A stretch of 64,000 nucleotides of DNA, taken from positions 2,046,001-2,110,000 of the forward strand of contig NZ_CP073577.1 of NCBI RefSeq assembly GCF_018205975.1, given 5' to 3'. Within the stretch, counting starts at the first letter, position 1, and each line of letters starts with the position of its first letter. The stretch is from Erythrobacter sp. JK5. Its GTDB lineage: Bacteria; Pseudomonadota; Alphaproteobacteria; Sphingomonadales; Sphingomonadaceae. Below, one piece after another: positions 24,645-34,290 of the stretch. Under the pieces are notes generated by a model that saw nothing but the letters and a program-made list of their open reading frames with translations, made no database searches and was not told the DNA's origin. A program made the translations under genes and the position numbers.

Positions 24645-26975
24645 TCAGGCAGCGGCACCGTATTGGCGGCTCTCGCGCAGCATCGCGGCAAAGTCGCGCC
24701 ACGGCATCGGGCGACCGATTTCCCAGCCCTGCGCATAGTCGCAACCGCGTTCGCGCAGGATCGCCAGGGCCTCCGCATCCTCGACCCCTTCGGCGACGAT
24801 CACGAAGCCCAGCGCATGCGCCAGGTCGATGGTCGATTGCACCATGATCTGGTCCTTGCGATCCGCCACCAGATTGCGGATGAAGCTCTGGTCGAGCTTG
24901 ATCTCCTGCGCCGGGAAGCCCTGCAGGTAGTTGAGTGAGGCCTGGCCCGTGCCGTAATCGTCGATCGAGATCCGCGCCCCTGCGGCATGCAGCCGTTCGA
25001 GCGCACTGCGCGCGGTGTCTGAATCGACCAGCGGCGCGCTTTCGGTAATCTCGAGCGTGATGCCGCCCAGCCCGGTCGCCGCTCGTTCGAGCCGACCAAC
25101 CGCAGCGGCAATGAAGTCTCCATCGGAAAGCAATTGCGCGGACACGTTGACGGCGAGGTTCAGCGCGTGGCCGTGCACCGCCGCCTGGTCGCGCCGCGCC
25201 AGCGCCTGGTCGAGCACGAACAACGTGAGTCCGCGAATTCGTCCCTTTGCCTCGAGGATCGGGATGAAGTCTGTCGGCGAAATCCGGCCAAGCTGCGCGC
25301 TGTCCCACCGCACCAGGCACTCGCCATCGGCAATCGCCCCGTCGGCGAGGCGGAGCTTGGGCTGGTACACCACCGAGATTGCGCCATTGGCGAGCGCGTC
25401 GTCGAGCTCTCCCAGAAGGCGCTGCCTGAACTGCGTCTCTTCCTGTAGCGCACCGGCGTTGGCCGACCAGCTCAGTCCGCGCTTGCGCGCCAGCTCCGAT
25501 GCGGATTCGGCATCCGCGATCGATCCGGCGGCGCTTCCGAAATGAACCGAAAGGCGGAAACGTTCCTCCCCGATTTCGAACGGCGCGTTGAACAGCGTTC
25601 GCGCCGTCTCGAACGCATCCTCCGGATCGCCCGCATGGGTATCCGGCATGAACCATGCGAACACCCCGCTTTCGAGCCGGTAGACGGTCTCGACCCCTGT
25701 AAGCAGACGCAGGCGGCGCGCGATGGCGCGATCCATCTCGGCCAGTCCGGTGGCACCGAGAACCATGATCACGTCGCCGAAATCGGCAATCCGTGCGACC
25801 GCAACCGCAGCCGTGGCACGGCGTTTGAGCGCGCCGGACATCGCCACGCGATTGAGCAGGCCCGAGGCGGTATCGGTCAGCCGTTCCGTCTGCAGGTCGA
25901 CCGTTGCGGACAGGGTGCGCCGGGCAATCACGAACGCGACCAGGAACATCAGGGGTGCAGTCAGGGGAAGGTACGGCCCGGTAGCCTGATCGAGTACGAG
26001 AGCGGTCAGCGCCATCGCGGCGGCCACCCCGCCGGCCACGATACTGCCCGACGATGCGCCCCGCGAACTGCGGGCGCGATGGCCGAGAAACCCGGCGAGC
26101 AACACCACGGCCACAGCGAGCATCGCCCACTGGCTCAAGGTGCTGCGCACCCGGTCCTGCAACAGCGTTTCGGCCGCCTGGACCTGGATCGCAACGCCGG
26201 GCTGCACGCCGAAAAAGGCGGTGGGATACCGATCGAACAGCTCGATCGCGGTGGCACCGATCACGACCCGCCTGCCCGCCACATCCTCGCGCGGAACCCG
26301 GCCCTCGATCAGGTCAATGAAGGATATCCGCGGGATCGTCGCGGGATCGATGGCCTGATCGATCCGGAACGAACTCTCGACCTCGCCTCCGGTTCGGGCG
26401 AGCATGTTCACCAGCGAAGGGCGCGCGACCCCGCCGGTCACGATCCCGTTCGGGTAATCGATCACGCGACCGTTGGCGGAGGGGAAGACGTTGACCGAGG
26501 CGACGAAGGTGTGTTGCCGAAATTCCGGGATCGGCATCGCTTCGGAAATGGTCGCGAGCTCTCCCGCCCGATTGACCTGGCGAAACGTGGGCACGATCGC
26601 GGGCTGGCCGATTTCCGCAAAGGCTGCTGCCAGTGCCGCATCGTCCTGCGGCGTCGAACGTGCGGAAAAGTCGACATCGAAGGCGATCTGTTCGGCCCCC
26701 AGCCGGTCGAGCTCGCGGATCGCCTGCGCATGGTAGCGGCGCGGCCATGGCCATTTTTCCAGCGCCTGCAGCGAGCGACCGTCGATCTCCACGATCGCGA
26801 TCTCGCCGGAAGCCGGCGCGACGCGCAGCTGGTCGCGGCCGTCGCGCAGGTTCGCTTCGAACCCGTCGGCCCCGCCCGTCGGGATCAGCGCGATCGCGAC
26901 GAGCAACGCCGCGACGAGCGCGACCGCCCCGATATGGGCGTCCTTGGTCTCACGCGAGAATCGCGCCAGCCACAC
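24645..26975 (-). CDS. CHASE2 sensor protein with degenerate GGDEF and EAL domains
   Basis: A 776-residue membrane protein starting at GTG 26975, 7 bases after AGGAG. An N-terminal helix is followed by a periplasmic CHASE2 domain (about 40-285: FDVDFSARSTPQDDAALAAA, GRRVVIGATA), then three membrane helices (about 285-375). A GGDEF-like region (about 385-510) lacks the catalytic GGDEF signature, so it is probably not a cyclase. The EAL domain (about 525-770) keeps most catalytic residues: ECLVRW, NVSAQ, LEITES, DDYGTG, KLDQSF, VAEGVE and AQGWEIGRPM. It is probably a c-di-GMP phosphodiesterase. CHASE2 proteins are commonly encoded beside FecR and TPS/CHAT genes, as here. Confidence 0.85.
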   Translation of the reverse strand: MWLARFSRETKDAHIGAVALVAALLVAIALIPTGGADGFEANLRDGRDQLRVAPASGEIAIVEIDGRSLQALEKWPWPRRYHAQAIRELDRLGAEQIAFDVDFSARSTPQDDAALAAAFAEIGQPAIVPTFRQVNRAGELATISEAMPIPEFRQHTFVASVNVFPSANGRVIDYPNGIVTGGVARPSLVNMLARTGGEVESSFRIDQAIDPATIPRISFIDLIEGRVPREDVAGRRVVIGATAIELFDRYPTAFFGVQPGVAIQVQAAETLLQDRVRSTLSQWAMLAVAVVLLAGFLGHRARSSRGASSGSIVAGGVAAAMALTALVLDQATGPYLPLTAPLMFLVAFVIARRTLSATVDLQTERLTDTASGLLNRVAMSGALKRRATAAVAVARIADFGDVIMVLGATGLAEMDRAIARRLRLLTGVETVYRLESGVFAWFMPDTHAGDPEDAFETARTLFNAPFEIGEERFRLSVHFGSAAGSIADAESASELARKRGLSWSANAGALQEETQFRQRLLGELDDALANGAISVVYQPKLRLADGAIADGECLVRWDSAQLGRISPTDFIPILEAKGRIRGLTLFVLDQALARRDQAAVHGHALNLAVNVSAQLLSDGDFIAAAVGRLERAATGLGGITLEITESAPLVDSDTARSALERLHAAGARISIDDYGTGQASLNYLQGFPAQEIKLDQSFIRNLVADRKDQIMVQSTIDLAHALGFVIVAEGVEDAEALAILRERGCDYAQGWEIGRPMPWRDFAAMLRESRQYGAAA

Positions 26976-27105
26976 TAGACGTCTCCTGCTGCGCGGGGAC
27001 TGGTTCCCGCCAGCATCATCCTATGAAGCAAAAGGGTTACCGCGCCGTTTGCGCGCGGGACACACCCGGTCGATACCGGCGCGCAGTTTCAATAATTACA
27101 GAGGT

Positions 27106-28713
27106 TTACGGGGAGCCCTTGCCGCCGCCCTTGCCCGGTCCTCCGCCCTTGCCGTGACCTTTGCCCTTGCCCTTGCCGCGGCCGCGATTGTCTTCGTCAT
27201 CATCGTCATCGTCGTTGCCATGGCCCCGGTTGCCATCGTCATCGTCGAGATCGAGGTCCAGATCGGCCCCAACATCGATGATGACGCCCTGACTGCCTTC
27301 GGTGTCCCCTCCGAAACCGAGATCGAGTTGCGCAACCGCAGAGGCTTCACCGACATCGATATCGAGCTCGATACCGCTTCCGTCCGCCTCGTCGGCGCTC
27401 AGGCGACCCTGGCCGTTGCCCTTGTCGGGGTTGTCGTCGTCATCGCCGTCGTCGTCGTTGCCATGGCCGCGGTTGCCGTCGTCGTCGTCATCTTCGTCGT
27501 CGTCATCAGGCCCGGAGGTCAAACCCAGATCGGCACCTACGTCCTGTTCCTCGGAACCGCCGTCGATCCCGGCGTCGATCCCGGCGTCGATTTCGATGCC
27601 GACCGGATCGTTGCCTGCATCGACATCAAGCTCGATGCCGCTGCCATCGGCCTCGTCGCCGCCGCCCTTGCCCCGTCCCGGATTGGTTTCGTCGGAGCGA
27701 TCGGGGTCGTTGCCATGGCCGTTGTCGCCATCGTCGCCGACGATTTCGACGTCCGCCGAGCCTTCGTCGACGGGAGCTTCGGCCGATGCGCCACTTCCGA
27801 TCACCTCGGTGTCGTCTCGATCGCTCCCGACGCCCTGGTCCCGCTGTTCGACCACGACCTGCCGAGCGGTGCTGCGCGCGCCGAAGATCGTCTCTGCAGC
27901 GCTGTCATTGCCGTTTTCCGCGCCCGCAAGCGCGGCTCGTATCAGTTCGCCTCCCGCAACGTCGTCGTCCAGCAGGCTGAGCGCAATCGGCGATCCTTCC
28001 CGGTGGCCGTTCGCGGTGCGCTGTGCCGCCGGGGTCGAGCCGGAAGCGCCCGGCGCGCCGAGATTGCCCGACCTGTTGCTGCGCGCCTGCGGCGGAGTTG
28101 CCCGGAATTCGGGCGAACCGCGAACGACTGCGCCCGACAGGTCTTCGCCCGCGCGGCTGCCCGCGATAACCACCAGCTCGCCGGCGTCGCTGCCTTCGAC
28201 CAGCCCGATCAGCCCCGGGGTCAGCAGCGCCGCTTCCAGATCGTCCCCGGTCGCGACTTCGACGGCGCCTTCGGTAACCTGCACGCTCGAACGCTCCGCG
28301 CCGACCGACACGTTGAAGGTCGTGCCTTTGACCACGGCGGCGAGATACGGCGTCTTCACGCCGAAGTGCGGGGTGGATTTCTTCTCGATCTTGAACAGTG
28401 CGTTGCCGAGATACTGGAAGAACTGCACCACCGGTCCGCTCTTCTCGGGAACCGCGACCTGCAGCTTCGCATCGGGTGAGACGACCACGAATTCCTTGCC
28501 GCGCACCAGCACCGCGCGGCCCTTGTTTCCGGTGCGGAGGATGTCGCCGGGCAACAGCACGGTGTTCTGCCGCGCGTCCAGCACCGTGCCGCCGCGCTCG
28601 ACGGTGACGTTGCCGCTCGCTTCGGAAACGCGCCAATCCGGTGCGGCCGCGAACGCGCTGGTACTGGCGAGCAAAGCCGCCAGTGCGAGCGATTTCTTGG
28701 CATGTCCCAGCAT
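27106..28713 (-). CDS. secreted FecR-domain protein with Asp/Gly-rich tail
   Basis: A 535-residue protein with a signal peptide (ending AFA). Residues about 25-145 form a FecR domain (VERGGTVLDARQNTVLLPGD, TPYLAAVVKGTTFNV). The rest is low-complexity: Asp/Gly/Asn/His-rich blocks, including GNRGHGNDDD repeated, and a basic Lys/Gly end (GKGKGHGKGG). Acidic repeats of this kind often bind calcium in extracellular proteins; that is inference. The C-terminal DNA is a tandem array of GTC/CAT-type triplets (about 27180-27520). It diverges from the TpsB gene and its stop lies 130 bases before the CHASE2-EAL gene. Confidence 0.8.
   Translation of the reverse strand: MLGHAKKSLALAALLASTSAFAAAPDWRVSEASGNVTVERGGTVLDARQNTVLLPGDILRTGNKGRAVLVRGKEFVVVSPDAKLQVAVPEKSGPVVQFFQYLGNALFKIEKKSTPHFGVKTPYLAAVVKGTTFNVSVGAERSSVQVTEGAVEVATGDDLEAALLTPGLIGLVEGSDAGELVVIAGSRAGEDLSGAVVRGSPEFRATPPQARSNRSGNLGAPGASGSTPAAQRTANGHREGSPIALSLLDDDVAGGELIRAALAGAENGNDSAAETIFGARSTARQVVVEQRDQGVGSDRDDTEVIGSGASAEAPVDEGSADVEIVGDDGDNGHGNDPDRSDETNPGRGKGGGDEADGSGIELDVDAGNDPVGIEIDAGIDAGIDGGSEEQDVGADLGLTSGPDDDDEDDDDDGNRGHGNDDDGDDDDNPDKGNGQGRLSADEADGSGIELDIDVGEASAVAQLDLGFGGDTEGSQGVIIDVGADLDLDLDDDDGNRGHGNDDDDDDEDNRGRGKGKGKGHGKGGGPGKGGGKGSP
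27180..27520 (-). repeat. degenerate triplet-rich repeat encoding Asp/Gly-rich blocks
   Basis: Two similar blocks, about 27180-27245 and 27430-27515, on the plus strand are rich in GTC, ATC and GTCGTC units and encode Asp runs with GNRGHGN between them. The array is compositionally simple and could slip, changing length in multiples of three. Confidence 0.5.
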
Positions 28714-28844
28714 CAGAGCCTTCCCGGTCGTATTCGAACCTTTGGTACGCTTCCGTTTTGCCCGGCATGACACAAGGAAGAGTGAAAACGGCTGCTTTCC
28801 AGAAAGTTAATTCGGGCATCGGAGTAAGGAATTCTTAGCCGCGA

Positions 28845-30482
28845 GTGGTTACCGGCAGACCCGTTATGGGGGCTTTGCCGAAATCGCTGCGACTACTGGG
28901 CGCAGGTGCGCTGATGGTCGCGCCAGCCCACGCCTTGCAGGCTGCACAAGCCGACGGCCCACCGCGCATTGCCTTTTCCGATGTGCTCGCCGTCCAGCCG
29001 GAGGGAAGTTACGATCGCGGCAGCGCCCCGCAGGCCGACCAGATCGGAGCGGTCGTGGTGCGCGGCAACGAAGCGATCGAGGACGCCCGTTACCAGGAGG
29101 TGGTCGAACGCTTCTTCGGCGAGCCGCTCAATCAGGAAGTGCTCGAACGGCTGAACGACGAACTGGCCCAGCTGGCGCGCGAACAGGGTTACCCCTATGC
29201 ACGCACCACGATCGACGAGGATGCGGCGGCGCTCGGGATGATCGAGGTGATTGTCGACGAAGGCCGGATCGATGCTATCGCGATCGAGGGGGCCGAGAAC
29301 GCGCAGGCCCGGCGGATGCTCGAAGGCCTCGTCGGCCGCCCCGCGCGGCGCGAAGAGCTCGAAAGCGTCCTGCTGCGCATTTCGGACATTCCCGGCCTAT
29401 CGCTGCGCGGCGCGAGACTGCGGCGCGAGGGCGATCAATCCACTCTCGCGGTCAAGCTCGAACAGCGTCCCCACGAAGCGCGGCTTGCCGCCGACAATTA
29501 CGGCACCAGGAGCTTCGGCCCGGTGCGGGCCAGCGCCAGCACCGCGCTGTTCGGGGTCCTCACCGCGTCCGATGCCATCCGCACCTCGGTGCGCGTGAAC
29601 CCGGTCGATTTCGACGAATTGCTGTTCGCTTCGTCATCCTACGAAACCCAGATTTCCGACAGCGGCATCACCGCGCAGATCGGCGGGGCTCTCGGCGAGA
29701 CCGCTCCCGGCGGCGCGCTCAATGGCTCGGACATCAACGGCGACACCCTGCGCGGTTTCGCGACCGTCACGGCACCGCTCAAGCGATCGAAGCAATCGAG
29801 CCTGTGGGTCGATACGGAATTCGCCTTCATCTCGATCGAGCAGGACGATCTCGGTGCCTTGCTGCGCGACGACACGATCGTCAGTGCGTCGGTCGGCTTG
29901 CGCACGCGGTTTGCGATCGCCGGGGGCGGGTTCGTGCGCACGGGCGTCTCGCTGGAACGCGGCCTCGGCATTTTCGGCGCGACGCGGCTCGGCGATCCTT
30001 CCGCCTCGCGCGGCGACGGCGACGGGGTCTACACGAAATTCCGGTTCAATGCCGATACGCGCGTCCCCCTGACGAAGCGCCTCGACCTGTACCTGTCCGC
30101 CGCCGGACAACTGGCCGACCGCCCCTTGCTCGCCAGCGAGGAACTGTCACTCGGCGGGGCCTACCGCGTGCGCGGTTACGATTTTGCCGAGGTGCTGGGC
30201 GATGAGGGTATCTACGGACTCGCCGAGCTGCGGTATCGCGTGAACACCGACGATCTGCCGTTCGATTTCCTGCAATTCTACAGCTTCATCGATGGCGGCT
30301 ACGTGTCGGATATCGATCAGACCGGGGGCGAGGGATCGCTGTTCTCCGCCGGGCCGGGGGTGCGCGCGCGGATCGGTTTGCTCGATTTCGAAGTCGAAGG
30401 CGCCTTCCCGCTGGGCGGAAGCGGCGAAAGCAGCGATCCGGACGGACCGGAAATCAATGTGCGGGCGGGGGTGAGCTTCTAG
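28845..30482 (+). CDS. two-partner secretion outer-membrane transporter (TpsB/ShlB family)
   Basis: A 545-residue protein with a signal sequence. POTRA domains lie at about 65-215 (AVVVRGNEAIEDARYQEVVE then LAQLAREQGYPYARTTID), followed by the beta-barrel. The VRGY signature (AYRVRGYDFAEV) of TpsB/Omp85 proteins is present near residue 442, and the chain ends in a Phe (VSF). TpsB proteins carry large TpsA exoproteins across the outer membrane. No TpsA gene sits beside it, but an adhesin fragment lies at the far right of the window. Start GTG 28845 is taken; ATG 28866 (MGALPKSLRL) is an alternative. Confidence 0.85.
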   Translation: MVTGRPVMGALPKSLRLLGAGALMVAPAHALQAAQADGPPRIAFSDVLAVQPEGSYDRGSAPQADQIGAVVVRGNEAIEDARYQEVVERFFGEPLNQEVLERLNDELAQLAREQGYPYARTTIDEDAAALGMIEVIVDEGRIDAIAIEGAENAQARRMLEGLVGRPARREELESVLLRISDIPGLSLRGARLRREGDQSTLAVKLEQRPHEARLAADNYGTRSFGPVRASASTALFGVLTASDAIRTSVRVNPVDFDELLFASSSYETQISDSGITAQIGGALGETAPGGALNGSDINGDTLRGFATVTAPLKRSKQSSLWVDTEFAFISIEQDDLGALLRDDTIVSASVGLRTRFAIAGGGFVRTGVSLERGLGIFGATRLGDPSASRGDGDGVYTKFRFNADTRVPLTKRLDLYLSAAGQLADRPLLASEELSLGGAYRVRGYDFAEVLGDEGIYGLAELRYRVNTDDLPFDFLQFYSFIDGGYVSDIDQTGGEGSLFSAGPGVRARIGLLDFEVEGAFPLGGSGESSDPDGPEINVRAGVSF

Positions 30483-30510
30483 CCCCATCGGCAATCCCCG
30501 GCACGGGCGT

Positions 30511-33237
30511 CTATTCGAAGTGATAGACGAACCCGCTATCCGAGGATTTCACTTCGATCCGCTTCACCTCGAGCCCGTCCATCTGTTTTTCGAGCAACTG
30601 CACAGACATTTCGGGCAGCATCGTGTTGGTCAGGATGTTGTCGATCATCCGACCTCCGGAATCGGCATCGTTGCAGCGCGAAACGATGTGTTCGACCACG
30701 TCGTCGCCATAAGCCATCTCGATCTTGTGGTTGCCTGCGATCCGTTTCACGATCCGGTTCAGCTGGAGCTCGACGATCCTGCCGAGCATCTCCTTGCTCA
30801 GCGGGAAGTAGGCGAGCTGCACCGTACGGCCGATCAGCGCGGGCGGGAACACCTTTAGCAGTTCGGGCCGCAATGCGACCGCCATCGCCTCGGGCTCGGG
30901 CGCAAGCTCGGGGTCGGCGGCCATGTCCATGATCAGATCGGTGCCGACATTGCTGGTGAGCAGGATCAGCGTGTTCTTGAAGTCGATGTAGCGCCCTTCG
31001 GCATCGTTCATGAAGCCCTTGTCGAACACCTGGAAGAACATCTCGTGGACGTCTGGGTGCGCCTTCTCGATCTCGTCGAGCAGCACCACCGAATATGGCC
31101 GCCGCCGCACCGCTTCGGTCAGCACGCCGCCCTGACCATAACCGACATAGCCCGCCGGTGCGCCCTTGAGCGTGGAGACCGTGTGCGCCTCCTGGAATTC
31201 GCTCATGTTGATCGTGATCATCGATTCCTCGCCGGCGAACAGCAGCTCGGAAAGGACCACGGCGGTCTCGGTCTTGCCGACGCCCGAGGGGCCGCACAGC
31301 ATGAACACGCCGACCGGCTTGTTGGGATTGTCGAGTTTCGCACGGCTCGTCTGGATCCGCTTGGCGATCGCATCCATCGCGTGATCCTGGCCGATGACCC
31401 GCTGCTTCATTCGCTCTGCCAGGTCGAGTGTCGACTTGATCTCGTCCTTGACCATTCGCCCGACCGGGATGCCGGTCCAGTCGGCGACCACCGACGACAC
31501 CGCATCGGCATCGACAACCCCGAACACCATCGGATCGTCGGCCTGCGCTTCTTCCAGCGCTTCGAGCGCAGAGGCGAGCGCGGCTTCGGCGTCGGCTTCG
31601 GACAGGCCGGCCTCGGCCTGAACCTCCTGGATCGTTTCGCCTTCCGGTGCGGGTTCCTCTCCCGGGTCATCGCCTTCGGGTGCTTCGGCTTCGCTCGCGG
31701 TCCCGCGCGCCTTGCTGAGCGCGTTGCGGGCCTCGACCACTTTCGCCAGCGCCTCCTTCTCGGCGGTCCACTTGGCCTCCGCCTCTTCGAGCGCAGCCTT
31801 CGCCTGATCTATTTCTGCCGTGATCTTGAGGTGACGATCGTCGGACCGGTATTGCGCGCCGCGTTCGCGTTCGACCACTTCCCGTTCGACCTCGAGCAGT
31901 TCGAGTTTGCGTTGCCGGTCTTCGACCCTCGCCGGGGTTGCATGCTGTGACACCGCGACCCGCGCCGCTGCCGTATCGAGCAGGCTCACCGCCTTGTCCG
32001 GCAATTGCCGCGCGGGGACATAGCGCTGCGATAGGGTCACCGCCGCATCGACCGCTTCGTCGAGCACGACGATGTTGTGATGCTCTTCCATCATCGGTGC
32101 GACCGAGCGGATCATGAGGATCGCCTTGTCGCGATCGGGCTCGGCGATGTCGACCGTCTGGAACCGCCGCGTCAGCGCCGGATCCTTCTCGAAATACTGG
32201 CGGTATTCCGCATAGGTCGTCGCGCCGATCGTGCGCAGATTGCCGCGCGCCAATGCCGGTTTGAGCAGATTGGCTGCATCCCCGGTGCCCGCCGCGCCGC
32301 CGGCACCCACCAGCGTGTGGATTTCATCGATGAACAGGATTATCGGCGTGGCAGAGCCTTCGACCTCGTCGATCACCGAGCGCAGGCGCTTTTCGAACTC
32401 GCCCTTAACACTCGCGCCCGCCTGCATCATGCCGATATCGAGCGCGCGCAAGGTCACGCCTTGCAGCGCGGGCGGAACGTCGCCCTCGGCCAGCCGCTTG
32501 GCGAAGCCTTCGACCACGGCGGTCTTGCCGACCCCGGCCTCTCCGACCAGGATCGGATTGTTCTGCCGCCGCCGCAGCAGAATATCGACGATCTGACGCA
32601 CCTCGGCATCGCGGCCGATAATCGTTTCAACCTTGCCGTCGCGCGCCTGCTGGGTGAGGTCGGTCGAGAATTGCGCCAGCGCGCCGCCCTCGCCGGTCGG
32701 GCCACCGCCGTCCGCCGCTGCGCCGCTGCCATCGCTGGCCGCGCCCGCCACCTGCGTCGTCTCGGTCGAACCCTTGGTAATCCCTTCGAAATCGCGCGCC
32801 AGCCGGTTGGCATCGATCTTGCGGAATTCCAGGCTGACGTTCTGCAACGCATTGCTCAGGGTCTGGGTTTTGAGCATGCCGTAAAGCAGGTGCCCGGTGC
32901 GCACCTTGGCTGCGCCGAATTGCAGCGAGGCATAAAGCCAGCCCTTTTCGATCGCCTCCTCGATCTGCGGCGAAAAGTCCGAGATCGCGCTCGCCCCGCG
33001 CGGCAAGGCGTCAAGCGCGGCAACGGTGTCTCGCGCCAGTTGCGTGTCGTCGATATCGAAGGCGCTGCGGATCGAGGCGAGATCGTTCTGCGCGTCCTGC
33101 AGCAGGATGTGCAGCCAGTGCACCAGCTCGACATAGGGATTGCCGCGCATCTTGCAGAATCCGGTGGCGCTTTCGATTGCCTTGAGGGCCGTCGGGTTGA
33201 GGCGCCCAAACAGCGCGGAACGGCTAATCTCGGTCAT
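30511..33237 (-). CDS. tssH: T6SS ATPase ClpV (TssH)
   Basis: A 908-residue AAA+ disaggregase. It has an N-terminal ClpN-type domain, two AAA modules with Walker A motifs (GEAGVGKTAVVEG at about 230, GPSGVGKTETAVVL at about 640), Walker B sequences (ILFIDEIHTL, VVLLDEIEKA) and a middle coiled coil. ClpV unfolds contracted TssB/TssC sheaths for recycling. An acidic insertion between the coiled coil and the second module (EGDDPGEEPAPEGETIQEVQ) is unusual. It is the last gene of the leftward T6SS operon, 12 bases after TssG, and converges with the TpsB gene. Confidence 0.95.
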   Translation of the reverse strand: MTEISRSALFGRLNPTALKAIESATGFCKMRGNPYVELVHWLHILLQDAQNDLASIRSAFDIDDTQLARDTVAALDALPRGASAISDFSPQIEEAIEKGWLYASLQFGAAKVRTGHLLYGMLKTQTLSNALQNVSLEFRKIDANRLARDFEGITKGSTETTQVAGAASDGSGAAADGGGPTGEGGALAQFSTDLTQQARDGKVETIIGRDAEVRQIVDILLRRRQNNPILVGEAGVGKTAVVEGFAKRLAEGDVPPALQGVTLRALDIGMMQAGASVKGEFEKRLRSVIDEVEGSATPIILFIDEIHTLVGAGGAAGTGDAANLLKPALARGNLRTIGATTYAEYRQYFEKDPALTRRFQTVDIAEPDRDKAILMIRSVAPMMEEHHNIVVLDEAVDAAVTLSQRYVPARQLPDKAVSLLDTAAARVAVSQHATPARVEDRQRKLELLEVEREVVERERGAQYRSDDRHLKITAEIDQAKAALEEAEAKWTAEKEALAKVVEARNALSKARGTASEAEAPEGDDPGEEPAPEGETIQEVQAEAGLSEADAEAALASALEALEEAQADDPMVFGVVDADAVSSVVADWTGIPVGRMVKDEIKSTLDLAERMKQRVIGQDHAMDAIAKRIQTSRAKLDNPNKPVGVFMLCGPSGVGKTETAVVLSELLFAGEESMITINMSEFQEAHTVSTLKGAPAGYVGYGQGGVLTEAVRRRPYSVVLLDEIEKAHPDVHEMFFQVFDKGFMNDAEGRYIDFKNTLILLTSNVGTDLIMDMAADPELAPEPEAMAVALRPELLKVFPPALIGRTVQLAYFPLSKEMLGRIVELQLNRIVKRIAGNHKIEMAYGDDVVEHIVSRCNDADSGGRMIDNILTNTMLPEMSVQLLEKQMDGLEVKRIEVKSSDSGFVYHFE

Positions 33238-33249
33238 TGCGTTTCCCCT

Positions 33250-34290
33250 CTAAATTCTTCCGGCAGCACCGAATGTCAGCGCCGACCGGCGCAGGTGGAC
33301 ATCGGTGCGCACATCATCGTTCGCGGCCATCTTCGGATCGGTTCCCACCCATGACGACCAGCCGAGCCGCGCATTGCCATCGAGCCGGGCAGGCTCGACC
33401 TTCGATTGCGGCAGGCACAAAGTAATGCTCCATTCGAGATGCGACGGCGCCAGCGCATCGAGCGCTTCGGCTGCCACGCGGAACAACGCGCCATCGGGTT
33501 GCAAGCGCCTGAAATCGCCCAGGTCGCGGGCGTGGATCTTCACCTCGAAATTGTCGGCCACCAGGTAGGCACGCGAGCCGATCACCGCTTCGCCGAGGCG
33601 GTTGTGCTGGGTTCCCAGCCTAGTCTGATCGCCCGGTTCGATCCGCTGCAACACCGGCACGAATTCGCGCAATCCCACCTTGAGGTCGAGCAAGTGCGCC
33701 AGCCCGCCCCGGATCGCGCCCGCGCTTCGCCGCGATGCGAACAGCGCGGCGTAGTGCAATCTCGCGACCGACGGGAACGCGCTGCGTTCATGCGAGCCTT
33801 CGGTTGCACCGGTTAGACGATCGACATAGCTCGCGAACCGATCGTGCTCGGGCCGATCGGCCTGGACCGCCGGCTGCGAAACCGCCCAGGCCCGGTAGAA
33901 CAATTGCAGGAACCGACCGGCCAGCAGATCGAGGAAATCGCCGAACGGGCGGGTCTTGGCGTATCGTCTCTCATAGGCGGCGAATTCGGTGAAATGCAGC
34001 GGCAGCGGCGACATCGGTCCGGTCAGGCCGAGCCAGTATCCGCCCGCCTCCGCGCGGCCTTCCCGGATGTCGACTTCGCCCAATGTCGGTGCCGGAAAAT
34101 GCGTGTGCGGAATCTGTTTCAGCCGCACGATATCCTGGTTGGGTTGTTTGCTGCGCCCGACCGGCGGCTTGTCCATCGCACGAGCCGACAGCCCGCGCAC
34201 CAGCGCGAACAGGCTGAAGCGCTTTGGCACCTTCGCCGCCTTTTCGGCAAAGGTCAGATAGGCTCGCGGGTGCCGATCCTCGGCGGCCAT
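33250..34290 (-). CDS. tssG: T6SS baseplate protein TssG
   Basis: A 346-residue protein of the VasB/ImpH family, with the family block AGGYWLGLTGPMSPLPLHFT and FLDLLAGRFLQLFYRAW. TssG bridges TssF and TssE/TssK in the baseplate wedge. The start lies 37 bases inside the end of TssF, so the two are probably translated together. An earlier in-frame start would overlap TssF further, and a shorter one would cut into the conserved N-terminus. Confidence 0.92.
   Translation of the reverse strand: MAAEDRHPRAYLTFAEKAAKVPKRFSLFALVRGLSARAMDKPPVGRSKQPNQDIVRLKQIPHTHFPAPTLGEVDIREGRAEAGGYWLGLTGPMSPLPLHFTEFAAYERRYAKTRPFGDFLDLLAGRFLQLFYRAWAVSQPAVQADRPEHDRFASYVDRLTGATEGSHERSAFPSVARLHYAALFASRRSAGAIRGGLAHLLDLKVGLREFVPVLQRIEPGDQTRLGTQHNRLGEAVIGSRAYLVADNFEVKIHARDLGDFRRLQPDGALFRVAAEALDALAPSHLEWSITLCLPQSKVEPARLDGNARLGWSSWVGTDPKMAANDDVRTDVHLRRSALTFGAAGRI

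Noticed and set aside
21768..24938. 1056-residue plus-strand frame opposite the two-component genes
   Set aside because: Antisense shadow of clear kinase and regulator genes; Arg/His/Gln-rich with no domain.
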